64,000 bases of DNA from Perca fluviatilis. Its lineage: Eukaryota; Chordata; Actinopteri; Perciformes; Percidae. Below are positions 1-18,747 of this stretch, piece after piece. The stretch is from assembly GCF_010015445.1 (NCBI RefSeq), contig NC_053116.1, forward strand, positions 8,627,085 to 8,691,084, in the 5' to 3' direction. A model generated the notes under the pieces. The model saw only the letters and a program-made list of their open reading frames with translations. It made no database searches and was not told where the DNA came from. Made by a program: the position numbers and the translations under genes. How positions within the stretch are numbered: the stretch's first letter is position 1; each line of letters opens with the position of its first letter.

Positions 1-76
1 TTTGTAAAAAAAAAAAGTGCTTTTTTATGAATGTGCACTTCACACAAATATCAGAAACATTAGGGAATATGTGATT

Positions 77-419
77 TTAAAGTTGCAGTAGGTAAGACTT
101 CTAAAACTAACTTTCTCTCTTATTTGCTGAAACTGTTCGAGTAGAACTACATGAAGAAGGTTATTTAAAAAAAAAAAAAATTCGCAAATTTGGTGCGATT
201 TGCAAAAATCCACTACTCCCTGTTCAGATGCACCAATCAGGGCCAGGGGCGGTGTCTAACTGGGTGTCAATCACTGCTCATACACACACATTCATTCTCC
301 CTTGTGGGGGGAGGGGCTTAGAGACCGTTTTGGGCTTTAGCAGAAAGGGGGGAGGGACTGAGAAGTTGTTTATGTTCAAATGTCCTGGATCTCCGTAATC
401 CTACCTACGGCACCTTTAA
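77..419 (-). mobile_element. TTAA-flanked MITE, family A, copy 1
   Basis: A short non-autonomous DNA transposon. It is bounded by TTAA at 77-80 and 416-419 and its ends are imperfect inverted repeats built on GTAGGTA/TACCTAC. A second copy lies at 47346-47647 in the opposite orientation; the two share the GC-rich core around a 'gaggggctta' block and the terminal repeats. No open reading frame of its own. It lies upstream of the ITIH exon, presumably in an ITIH intron. Confidence 0.75.
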
Positions 420-555
420 CATACAAGGTATACAATTTTTTATGCTGAAGAAAGGGAGGGGGGGGTGGAGAGGGGGGATGACATGCGGCAAAATGCCACG
501 GGTCGGAGTCAAACCCGAGCCCCATTTCTAAATGTGTGTCCCCTTGCTCCTCAAG

Positions 556-2034
556 GTATCATTGTTGACGGCCATCTAATGGGCGCTCCCTCCAAGCACG
601 GTGCTGAAGAGCGCCCGCGGACATACTTCGACCGGCTCACCATTTCCTCGGCCACGGGCGGCTCCAGTGACATCATGATCACCCTGTCACTGGACGCTGT
701 GGTGGTGGAAGGGGAAGGGCGGGACCGTCTTCCCATCAATCAGCAGGGGTCGGTGATGAGGCAGGGGGTGACCGTTGCCGTGGACAACCATCAGAGCTGC
801 TGGATCGAGCTGGCCAAGGATGTGCGCTTCCTGGTTCTGTTCCACCACTACAAACAGCCCAGCTACCTGCAGATGGCTCACCTGGGCTTCTACATCTCAG
901 ATGGGCGGGGGCTGTCTGCTTCAAGCCAAGGCCTGCTGGGTACGTATGCACACACCAGCTCAGTGACACTCTGTATGGCACACCCTCAGGGTTCAATATT
1001 AAAGGACAAATTCGGTGCAAAATGAACCTAGGGGTTAATAACACACGTGTACTGAGTCGACCGTTCTCTGGGATGTGTTTTCATGCTAATAGAGTGTGAC
1101 CAGTTTTATTGCAAATCGCTAATTACCTTATAACCGTGCAACGTGAGCTGAACTGAATGCAAGTTGCACGGCGTTCTGTGTTCGACTGGTCGTGACTGTT
1201 TTCCCAACATGGCGCCTGCCTGTATACGTGAACGGTACTAATAAACTATCTTTTTAATAAACTGTCTGTACACTTACAAAGTTCGCAATGCTTCGGTTTA
1301 CACGTAGTCACCCTCGTTATGCTACCGTGGAAGTATGGTGCTATTTTGAGCCTAGTTAGTGGTATAGAAATAGCGATTTCTTTTTACTTTACCCTTGCCC
1401 CGACGACTTGCAATATAAGCTAATTAGAGGTTTGTGCTAAAATTGGTCACATTCGATTAGCATGAAAACATATCTCAGAGAACGGTCAACTCGGTACATG
1501 TGACTCGGATTTATCCTTTAACTTTTTCGCCCACCAAAAAATGGCTATTTAATGTTCAAATTTTGCCAGCCAATCAATGAATTAACAATGTTGCTTTTTT
1601 TTCTGGCTGGTGAGTGAAGCAAATCTACCAGCCACTTTAATATTTTACCAGCATTTGGCTATGAATTGTGCAAAATGTTGGGCCCTGCACATACACACTC
1701 GATGTCCACTCTCACTGTCCAACTCACATCCAAGTTTAAGTTTTTTTTTTATCTTATGCGCACCCATTTCAGAGAAGTAGTCATTTGAAATCAAAATCTC
1801 AAGTCTCAGACTCCTTCCAACAATGCTAATGAAATATGTATTTAAAAAAAAAAAAAGAGGATCACGCAAGTGGAAACAAAATGAGAATCTGAACTTAAAA
1901 CAGTGCAAGTTAAAATAAGGGATCAAATATAAAATAAATAGAATAATATAAAAAGTAAAATAAATAAGACAGTAATTGCATATGAATAAACTGAATGCAA
2001 ACAGCAATATAGTAAATGTATATGCATAATGATG

Positions 2035-2079
<45 letters not shown>

Positions 2080-4365
2080 CATACATACATAGAGCTGTAA
2101 ACAGTTGTAAAACAGTTAGTAAAAGTAGGCCTGCTCGATTATGGAATAAATCCTAATCACAATTATTTTGGTCAAAATTGAAATTGCCATTATTTAATAC
2201 GATTACTCATTGACTTGTGGAAAGATGTTGCATTTATTGGACTTGAAAAACGTGAAACACAAATAGAATAGAATTCCCCTTCAGAACACAAGACAAAGTT
2301 ATTTATCTGTTGGATAAATGTAAAGAATACAATATTTCCCTCTGAAATGGACCAAAAGTATGAAGTAGCATGAAATTGAAATACTCAAGTAACAACACGT
2401 CTGTTTTATACTTACAGTGCCTTGCGAAAGTATTCGGCCCCCTTGAACTTTTTGACCTTTTGCCACATTTCAGGCCTCAAACATAAAGATATAAAACTGT
2501 AATTTTTTGTGAAGAATCAACAACAAGTGGGACACAATCATGAAGTGGAACAAAATTTATTGGATATTTCAAACCTTTTAAACAAATAAAAAACTGAAAT
2601 ATTGGGCGTGCAAAATTATTCAGCCCCCTTAAGTTAATACTTTGTAGCGCCACCTTTTGCTGCGATTACAGCTGTAAGTCGCTTGGGGTATGTCTCTATC
2701 AGTTTTGCACATCGAGAGACTGACATTTTTGCCCATTCCTCCTTGCAAAACAGCTCGAGCTCGGTGAGGTTGGATGGGGAGAGCTTGTGAACAGCAGTTT
2801 TCAGTTCTTTCCACAGATTCCCGATTGGATTCAGGTCTGGACTTTGACTTGGCCATTCTAACACCTGGATATGTTTATTTGTGAATCATTCCATTGTAGA
2901 TTTTGCTTTATGTTTTGGATCACTGTCTTGTTGGAAGACAAATCTCCCGTCCCAGTCTCAGGTCTTTTGCAGACTCCATCAGGTTTCTTCTTCCAGAATG
3001 GTCCTGTATTTGGCTCCATCCATCTTCCCATCAATTTTAACCATCTTCCCTGTCCCTGCTGAAGAAAAGCAGGCCCAAACCATGATGCTGCCACCACCAT
3101 GTTTGACAGTGGGGATGGTGTGTTCAGGGTGATGAGCTGTGTTGCTTTTACGCCAAACATAACGTTTTGCATTGTTGCCAAAAGTTTCGATTTTGGTTTC
3201 ATCTGACCACAGCACCTTCTTCCACATGTTTGGTGTGTCTCCCAGGTGGCTTTTGGCAAACTTTAAACGACACTTTTATGGATATCTTTAAGAAATGGCT
3301 TTCTTCTTGCCACTCTTCCATAAAGGCCAGATTTGTGCAGTATACGACTGATTGTTGTCCTATGGACAGAGTCTCCCACCTCAGCTGTAGATCTCTGCAG
3401 TTCATCCAGAGTGATCATGGGCCTCTTGGCTGCATCTCTGATCAGTCTTCTCCTTGTATGAGCTGAAAGTTTAGAGGGACGGCCGGGTCTCTTAGATTTG
3501 TAGTGGTCTGATACTCCTTCCATTTCAATATTATCGCTTGCACAGTGCTCCTTGGGATGTTTAAAGCTTGGGAAATCTTCTTGTATCAAAATCCGGCTTT
3601 AAACTTCTCCACAACCAATATATCGGACCTGCCTGGTGTGTTCCTTGTTTCTTCATGATGCTCTCTGCGCTTTACACGAACCTCTGAGACTATCACAGAG
3701 CAGGTGCATTTATACGGAGACTTGATTACACACAGCTGGATTCTATTTATCATCATTAGTCATTTAGGTCAACATTGGATCATTCAGAGATCCTCACTGA
3801 ACTTCTGGAGAGAGTTTGCTGCACTGAAAGTAAAGGGGCTGAATAATTTTGCACGCCCACGTTTTCAGTTTTTATTTGTTAAAAAAGTTTGAAATAGCCA
3901 ATGAATTTCGTTCCACTTCATAATTGGGACCCACTTGTTGTTGATTCTTTACAAAAAATTACAGTTTTATATCTTTATGTTTGAGGCCTGAAATGTGGCA
4001 AAAGGTCGAAACGTTCAAGGGGGCCGAATACTTTCGCAAGGCACTGTAAATAGAGGACTTGAGTAAATGCATTTAGTTACCCCCCCCTTGCTGTCCTTTA
4101 TCTGCCCACAGGCCAGTTTCAGCATGCTGACATGCGTGTGACAGCGGTGAAGGATTATCTGGGTGGAGGTGCTCGCTATGAGGCGGTTTCAGCCAGGGGG
4201 ACCCTGAGGTGGGGATCGGAGAGCATGCTGCTCACCTTGCAGGACAAGACGCTGAAAGACACGGTGCGGAAACGCCACATAGGCAAGTGTTGGGTGGTGC
4301 CCAAGGGAGAGATAGAGAGACTGCTGGGTCACCCGTACGAGAGCTACGTGGTGAATCATGGGTAA
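556..4365 (+). CDS. Inter-alpha-trypsin inhibitor heavy chain (ITIH5/ITIH6-like), last two coding exons
   Basis: ITIH heavy chains are secreted proteins that bind hyaluronan and stabilise extracellular matrix. Two exons are seen: 556-939 and 4112-4365. Exon 556-939 has an AAG acceptor and a GTACGT donor; together they join in frame through a split glycine codon and end at TAA 4363-4365. The first encodes a conserved ITIH C-terminal-domain stretch ([43 protein letters not shown]), the second the terminal part ([13 protein letters not shown]...[11 protein letters not shown]). The VIT and von Willebrand A domains would lie left of the window. The open frame extends upstream to 465, but that part is fragment of a tRNA-derived SINE (GACATGC... 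and a box-B-like GGTCGGAGTC) and is excluded. The intron carries a MITE and a Tc1 element. The ITIH family is secure; which paralogue is not, the last exon being divergent from the better known ITIH1-4 ends. Confidence 0.85.
999..1521 (+). mobile_element. TTAA-flanked MITE, family B, copy 1
   Basis: Begins at TTAA 999-1002 followed by AGGACAAATTCGG and ends TTTATCC-TTTAA. Long imperfect terminal inverted repeats include the motif CGTTCTCTGGGA and its complement. Copies at 8652-9121 and 43383-44135. The middle contains CAACATGGCGCC, close to a YY1 site. It sits in the ITIH intron. Confidence 0.8.
2041..2072. repeat. (AT)n microsatellite
   Basis: About 32 bp of alternating A and T in the ITIH intron, followed by a short CA-rich tract. 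Confidence 0.95.
2126..2260 (+). mobile_element. Fragment of the GGCTGCACGAT-type MITE family
   Basis: A partial copy starting near 'cctgctcgattatgg' with the family's AATCACAATTATTTTGG-like interior. Fuller relatives are at 4589-5101, 21564-21850 and 45861-46216. The right boundary is not clear. Confidence 0.4.
2415..4046 (-). mobile_element. Tc1/mariner transposon (degenerate)
   Basis: A 1,632-bp Tc1-like element inserted at a TA dinucleotide (TA at 2413-2414 and 4047-4048). Its inverted termini start CAGTGCCTTGCGAAAGTATT and are matched at the right end by the complementary sequence; they extend about 100 bp, including the complementary blocks near 2450-2530 and 3945-4010. The transposase remnant is read on the minus strand. 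It lies in the ITIH intron between the last two coding exons. Confidence 0.95.
2634..3589 (-). pseudogene. Tc1 transposase pseudogene
   Basis: Remains of a Tc1-family transposase that catalyses cut-and-paste transposition with a DDE/D triad. In order on the minus strand: a helix-turn-helix region with a GRPSKLS basic motif and '[16 protein letters not shown]' (about 3263-3589), the SDETK block containing the first catalytic Asp with [10 protein letters not shown] downstream (2979-3227), and [15 protein letters not shown] near the third catalytic position (2634-2864). These pieces lie in different reading frames, with stops and frameshifts between them, so no full-length protein can be made and the copy should be unable to mobilise itself. 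Confidence 0.92.
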
Positions 4366-4588
4366 CTCTAGCCGAGTCTGCTCCGCCTTGTTGCCTCTCT
4401 GCTGCACAGCTCAGGTCACAGCAATTCTCATGGCGTTGTTAATGGACAAAAGCATGAACACGAACTGGGACTCCGTGAGGCTAAAATGACACGTCATATG
4501 CCACACATTGTCTAATAATAAAAATAATAATAATAACACAGGTGTGCTTACAAAAGAGGGTGACACTTTATGAAGCAGTAATGAGGAA

Positions 4589-5101
4589 TAGGGCTGCACG
4601 ATATGAGTAAAAAATCCAATTGCGATTATTTTGACTGATATTGCTGTTGCGATATGATTCAAGATATGGGATTTTGTATCGTTCTCATTTTCATTGACAA
4701 TTATTAAAATGTTTTTTTTTTGTTTTTTTTTTCAAGATTTTTTTGGGGGCATTTTTAGGCCTTTATTGACAGGAAAGAGGGGGAAGGACATGCAGCAACG
4801 GGTCAGAATTCAAGGACTGAGCCTTTTCACATGGGGCGCACGCTTAACCAGGTGAGCTATCCAGGCGCCCCTATAATGTGATTTTTGCGAGGTTCTGTAC
4901 CAAACAAGGACTTTTTTCTTTAGTCCGTAGGATAGGATTTGTAGGCCAGGCTGTCTCTGCAGCACCACAATACTTATTTCAGAATGGTTTGACACAGATG
5001 TTGCCTTTTACAAATATTGCCCCGTCCCCCCCCTGCGATTTTGATATTGCTCTGGTCCATATTGCGATTTCGATAAAATCGCGATTAATTGTGCAGCCCT
5101 A
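4589..5101. mobile_element. MITE with GGGCTGCACGAT / ATTGTGCAGCCCTA ends
   Basis: A non-autonomous element bounded by GGGCTGCACGATATGAG and the complementary-type end ATTAATTGTGCAGCCCTA. Related copies at 21564-21850 and 45861-46216 share an interior with 'TTGGTACAGATCC'-like and 'GCAATATGGACCA'-like blocks on one strand or the other. A tRNA-derived SINE at 4734-4872 is nested in this copy. Superfamily not determined. Confidence 0.7.
4734..4872 (-). mobile_element. tRNA-derived SINE, nested in a MITE
   Basis: On the minus strand it reads GGCGCCTGGATAGCTCACCTGGTTAAG-like, a degraded tRNA head with a box A (TAGCTCACCTGGT). A body resembling the SINE at 24906-25094 follows (GTCCTTCCCCC, TTTCCTGTCAATAAAGGC). 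Boundaries are approximate. Confidence 0.65.
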
Positions 5102-7714
5102 ATGAAGAAGTATGGTTGGACTAATATAGTGAAGGACTGAACAGTTCTCCGTCAGTGAGTTGGACTTGGATTCAAGCAGTGTGTTCTGTATCTGAAACAG
5201 GCACGGTGTCCTGCTGTTGGCATGGCAACCACAAAATGTCCATTTGTGCTGCAGCGGTTTGCGCTTCATCCAAAATGTCTCGCACACTAACTCTGTTCAC
5301 AACCTCGAAGATGTTTATCAGATTATTCTTATATTTTGTCGTGGAATGATTACTAGGCAAAAGCCAGATTCTTGTCATTGTTCAGAACCGCATCATTCTG
5401 TAAGTTGTATGTTTTTAGTGCAAGTGTATATAAAACATTATTGTATGTATCGACACAAAACTCAGCTGGATGTTCAGGAAGAAACACAAAACAGAAATCG
5501 GGGTCTTTCCAGGTTTGCCATGTGCTTTTTATTTTTCTATCATTTCATTCATAGTTTAATTCATTTTATTTGTTACACAAGACATTAGGCATTGCTCACG
5601 TACTAGTGATCAAACAAGGACAGTAAGTTTTCTACTACTCAGCCTGACACTATTTTGAACTTTTGTCAATTTCAAGGGATATTGTCAATAGTGGTTTCCA
5701 AAAAGGCCAAACTGGATGGAAATTAAAAGAGTACAACCACACATGAGGCTTTTGTTTTCAATAAATAAAAAAGAAAAGGGGACAGTATCTGATGCTGAGG
5801 AAGGGCAGGGGAGGGAGGGCTTCAGATATGCTCAAAGAGTAAACAGTATTCCAGTTTTTATCAGTTAACATGTTTCCAGGATGAAGAGCACACACAGTGT
5901 CGAACGATGCGCGGTGTGAAAACGTTGGTGGACACACAGCTGTATAGATTTTGATTTCCACTCCGTGACCGACTGTTGCAAAACCTTTATTAGGAGTGCT
6001 AATAAACCGTATTAATATGCGATGCAACACTGGAATGATCACTGAATAAGGGGGACGTAACACATGACATGACACTGCAACAAAAACAAACAAAAACAAA
6101 GAATTTGGGTGTGCATCACTTTTAAAATCCATTTTTGTTCATCAGAACATAATCTAATAGCATAGCATATTCAGCATTTGACATAAATTCTTTCCACAAT
6201 ACGGAAGTGAAATTCAAATAAATAGAGCATAACAATAAGACAGGTCAACACGCCATAAGTTTGTATAGAGTTGCTAAGGGATTTGTCGAGCTGGATGAAG
6301 TGAGCTGGAACTGGCGGTGTTTTTAAAGAAAACGATCAGGGCGTCTGTCTGTTGTGTAACATCCCTTTTTGCCTGATGAAGGTCTAGTACCGAAACCTTG
6401 CCAGCTATTGAATTCAAGTTAAGACAGCGTGGGGGAGTTTCTTTGCAACTCCTCACCTACTCGTCCCCCCTCCGACGCACCTGTCTCACATCATACAGTA
6501 GATGTGCGAAGTATTTTTCTGTTGTGGATGTGTAACGTGCCGCAGATCAGTCTGGCTGTGAGTGAGTGAGTGTGCACTGCTGAGATATATGAGCCTTCAG
6601 TCAGGTGTACAATATCAGCCCATCCCTTCTATAGTATTCAGTCAGATCTGCAGAGCAACAAGCAGTACCAAACTGCACTTTTGACATGTCTGGAATTTTT
6701 GCCAATAACAGCAACACTGTTTTTTTGGCACTAGACTGACCTGCCACTAGCCGTTAGTTAAAACAAAGCAACTTTTGCAAAGGGCCCAAACATTTGAATA
6801 AGACCCCCAAATTAAGGCTACGATCAAATAAAAGCATCTTGGTTTGTTCTTGTTGGGGCAGCACCTGCAACTGTGGCTCCATATCTTTGCTACAAAGTCT
6901 TTTAAAGTATCCAGCTTGTTTGACAACTATTGTTTTTCATAGGAATGACTCACCTACAAGGACATACACAAGGGTTGAAACAACCAAGACACAATCTGGT
7001 GCTTTCACTTTGAGCCGAAATTTCAGTCTTCACCCTCTTCACTCAAAAGTGAAACTTTCCAAAATCCAAAACATTCCCCACATACATTCTTTTCCTCCTT
7101 GCCACACTCCCTCGCATCTCAACAAGTACAATTTGTTTATCATCACTCATTCCAAATCTTCCAGAAAAATCCTCTCCGTGCTGCTTTTGCTCCTGACTTT
7201 CCCTTTTTTTTTATTTTTATGTTAAACTTGAAGACCACAGTTTCAACCTCAGATCTGTAAACGTCATAACTTCAGCCAGTGAAATGTGCACCAAATATAT
7301 AGAAATAAAACTCTTCAATAACTTAAAAATGTTAGAAAGTAAACTATTAAAATTCAAAATTGACATCACACAGAGATAAACAAAGGAACTTTTTTTGTGG
7401 GGGGAGGGGGCAGGGGGGGGAGTGGTTGACAGTTAATAGCCACTGGTTAACTTGCCTGCTAGCACAGGGAACACAACAGCATTGCAAAGTGAGCACTATC
7501 AGTTGACAGAACAGCCCATTTATATGTAATTTCTCATCACATTTTTTTGTTTTTTCGCCTGACCAACAGATTTTGCCAAAAGGAGCGGCGTCTTTTGACG
7601 AAACACAGGTAAAAGACCAAGTTAAGAGAAAAGTGAAAGCAGGGTTGACAGGAGCGATGTGTGGAATGGTCCAGCCTTCATACAGCAGTGTCATTTTGAG
7701 TCTATGTACAATAC

Positions 7715-7717
<3 letters not shown>

Positions 7718-7744
<27 letters not shown>
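7718..7744. repeat. (GT)n microsatellite
   Basis: About 26 bp of GT repeats in the presumed gdi1 3' UTR. Confidence 0.95.
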
Positions 7745-7748
<4 letters not shown>

Positions 7749-8037
7749 GATGCATGCAACTGGAGGGGACCCTTCCAGAGGATTCTACACTAAGCCATTA
7801 CAGATCTCTCATGTCAGAGCTCGCAGTTCACACCTCTCAATGCCATCAATCTTCCATCCATCCAGCCAACCTCTGATATGAGAAGAAAGACGTTACACAA
7901 AGAATGAAATGCTTTGAAAATCGGCAACAACAAGGAATAACTTCACCTCTAATGATCATAGTTAAGACATGATTATACTGTAAAGTCTACAATGGAATGA
8001 AAGACCATATCAACCCTGCTTTTCAGTGACGGAGATA

Positions 8038-8039
<2 letters not shown>

Positions 8040-8117
<78 letters not shown>
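8040..8117. repeat. (GT)n microsatellite
   Basis: About 78 bp of pure GT followed by interrupted GT-rich sequence, roughly 240 bp downstream of the gdi1 stop codon (CA repeat in the transcript). Confidence 0.97.
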
Positions 8118-8118
<1 letters not shown>

Positions 8119-8359
8119 GTGTGTTTGTGAGCATTTATGTGTTTGAACGTGTGTCAAGAGAGAGAGGGACGTAAGGAAAAGGAGGCAAACGGCTGAGGGC
8201 AGGCAGAGCCCAGAGACACCCCCTATCTGCCCCGCTCCCACCAGACTGCTCAGGCAGCCCCCGGGCCCTCTACCTGCAGGCTCTGCCGCCTCGTTTGCTC
8301 CTTTTCGCCCCCGCCTCCTCTCCCGGCCCCGCCCCTTCTCTCTGAAGCCCTTCTACCGC

Positions 8360-16197
<7,838 letters not shown>

Positions 16198-16773
16198 GTT
16201 GTATCACCGCCTCTCCCGTCTCGCCCTTCTTCTTGCCTTGAGAAATGAAGGGTATTGGATGAAGGAATTACCAGTGAATCCGCACACAAAAACGGGGATT
16301 CGGCTCCCTTTTTTCTCTGCCCGAGTGCTTTTAGACGGCTCGTTCAAAATGAACTTTTGTTAATGAATCACGAGGCATAAATGACCACTGGAATAAACTG
16401 TCCACACTGTCACCGGCGAGGACGACCAAAGATGGCCCTGATCGTGTAGCAATCTAGAACAATGTTAGTGCGCGTCGGGAAATAGTGCGCATCCTCCTCC
16501 TCTCTCTCTCTCTCTCTCGTCCCATCCTGCCACACAATGGACTCCAACTGAAAAGCTGAGTGGAATAGGAAACCCTCCCCACACTCCGAGCTGGCTTTAT
16601 CGAGCGATAAACACATGTTCAGTTTCATACTTTAACTTTTTTAACATGTATTGTCATTTTAAACACATTTTGTCCAAGTCTGTGCGTTCTCTATTTCCTT
16701 TTCTATCCTTCCTTTCCAGTTGTAGGCGCAATGCTGCGCGGACGCAGGCAGTGGTATCCCTCCGCCGCCACAG

Positions 16774-16881
<108 letters not shown>

Positions 16882-17243
16882 ATGGGAGTTGCTTTCACTG
16901 ACTGACCGCACGAAGGCCCTTTTCAATAGACATAACAGTTCGAAACTTTTGTTATTTTTTTTGCTTTTTTTGTTTCTGTTTTACAGTGCTTGTAAAAGCA
17001 TCATATGTGGAGGGTGGGACGTGATGACACGAGGAGTGAAATGCCCAAATATAAGTGTGTATCAGCACCATGGACAGTTGCCAAGGTGTAGCTGTCATTC
17101 ATTGATAAAGCGCAGTTGAGCTGCATTGTAGACATTGGGTCGGCCTTTGGCTGTTTATGGCACATTCCGTTTTATGACGTTTATTGTTTGTTGTTATAGC
17201 ATCAAATGTTCTGCTGAACACCACTGAAGTATCCATCGTTTGA

Positions 17244-17770
17244 TAGTGGTGGAGGAAGTATTCAGATCCTTTACAAGTAAAGTACTAATACCAAATACTC
17301 CACTATCAAAAGTAAAAGTATAATGTGCAGTTTTCCTGCTGTAGATGTTTGAGGTTGTGCTCATTTGAACTCCTTTATAAACTGTTGGTAGTTTAATCTA
17401 CAGCAATGCATCGTATTCTATAATATCATGTGTTTGTAGCATTGCTGTCCTGTAAGAATCATGTACATCTCTAAAAACATTTAAAACTCTTCACTCTTCG
17501 TGTCAGAAAACCAGCCCTGTGACGATGCATTTTCCAGCTGATCCAGGAGCCTTTTTAAAGACTTAATTTAGCTTAAGAAGGAGGAGAACATTCTCAACAC
17601 ACAAAGGAACACTTCGTCTTTCAGTTCATCACAAACGTAGGCTACAACATCAACACGTCTGGAGATACATGGTTTTTACTGGACAGGAAGAGGTTGAAAA
17701 CCTGTCATCTGAGAAGTAACTGAAGCAGTCAGAGAAATGTAGTGGAGTAAAAAAAGTACAATATTACTAC
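17244..17770. mobile_element. Dispersed fish repeat ('GTGGTGGAGGAAGTATTCAG' type)
   Basis: Opens with AGTGGTGGAGGAAGTATTCA and runs through 'aaagtactaataccaaatac' and 'gtaaaaaaagtacaatatta'. Related stretches occur at about 33690-34980, 43355-43385, 44330-45720, 47150-47345, 58405-58580 and 59845-60740, often split by nested insertions. No coding capacity; family name not assigned. Confidence 0.65.
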
Positions 17771-17929
17771 CTCTGAGATATAGTGGGGTAAAATTAGGCT
17801 ATGAAGTAGCATGCAAAGTACAAGTAGCTCGAATTTGTAGGCTACCATTAGGCTACAGTCATCACATGCCTCTTTCGAGGACAACCTTCTGGATCTTGTG
17901 CAAAAAGTACATTCATAGTAGTGCAATAG

Positions 17930-18215
17930 TTTGATTTATTATAGTGCAACCATTACATTCATATGTGAAGTGTTTACATTTATCCCAGTGCAACACAAAC
18001 TCGTATTCTAGTGCAAATTTACATTGGATTCATTTATTTTACTTATTTGCTTATTGAACCTGTGCTGTCAGCAGTGGATGTATGTAGCCTATGCTTAAGT
18101 TGTTTTTGAAGATGTTTTTCCTGCGTCTTTAGCTGCACTGATCAGGAGAGGCGCTCCTAATTACATTGTATTCTGTACAATGACAATAAAGGCCTTCTAT
18201 TCTATTCTACTTGAG
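17930..18215 (+). mobile_element. LINE-like 3' tail
   Basis: Ends with 'gtacaatgacaataaaggc' and a TTCTA-type simple tail (TTCTATTCTATTCTA), typical of 3' ends of fish non-LTR retrotransposons. No reverse transcriptase frame is attached. Left boundary approximate. Confidence 0.5.
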
Positions 18216-18712
18216 TAAATGCACTTAGCTGCATTAGCATTGACAAGCATTGACTCCACGTCCCCCAACACTGCACTTTGCACTTACCTTCATCCTGGAC
18301 TATACATCTGGCCATTGCACAAAGTAGGCTATATCTTTTTTTTGCATTCTGCACCCAACCCCATTCAGTCTCCTTTTTCTCATGCTAAACATCTATTTTG
18401 TAATTATTTCTGTAGTTATTGTTTATTCCTTATTAATGTTTAATATGTTTACTGTGTTTAGCTAACAAAGGCAGCAGTGACAGTTGGTTCCTGAGAGCTA
18501 ATGCTAACTAGCTGTGCATCCAAATTAAACTATCATTGAGTTTTTAGACAAAGTGAGCAAAGTGGCAGCCCTTTGTGGTGTTGTTGAGGACAGCTGTGGA
18601 CAGGCCACGGATCAGGATCAGGATCACTGAGGCACAATGAAAGAAGCAGGAAGTATTTTCCCTTCTGTCTGTCTTCCGGCTGCTGGCTGCACATGACTGT
18701 CAGCTGGTTTGC

Positions 18713-18721
18713 GTCACGTGA
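18713..18721 (+). promoter_or_regulatory. CLEAR-like E-box (TFEB/MITF site) before atp6ap1
   Basis: GTCACGTGA, matching the CLEAR consensus GTCACGTGAC at nine of ten positions, ends 26 bp before the atp6ap1 start codon. CLEAR elements near the start sites of lysosomal and V-ATPase genes are bound by TFEB/TFE3. Placement relative to the transcription start is unknown, so promoter versus 5' UTR is not resolved. Confidence 0.65.
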
Positions 18722-18747
18722 GCATAGCGTTGCGGAAAAAAGGAAAG

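Larger units (their letters stand above)
5102..8359 (-). other. Intergenic region and probable long gdi1 3' UTR
   Basis: Between the ITIH stop and the gdi1 stop. From about 5510 to 8359 I see almost no recognisable transposon sequence, in contrast to the rest of the window. This would fit a long gdi1 3' UTR (minus strand). Two possible AATAAA signals on the minus strand lie at 5565-5570 and 5528-5533. Short open frames here have no recognisable similarity. The UTR extent is inferred, not shown. Confidence 0.4.

Noticed and set aside
465..555. The open frame before the ITIH exon as extra N-terminal coding sequence
   Set aside because: It contains SINE-like tRNA sequence and a poor start context, and the AAG acceptor at 553-555 fits an exon start with the correct phase for the downstream join.
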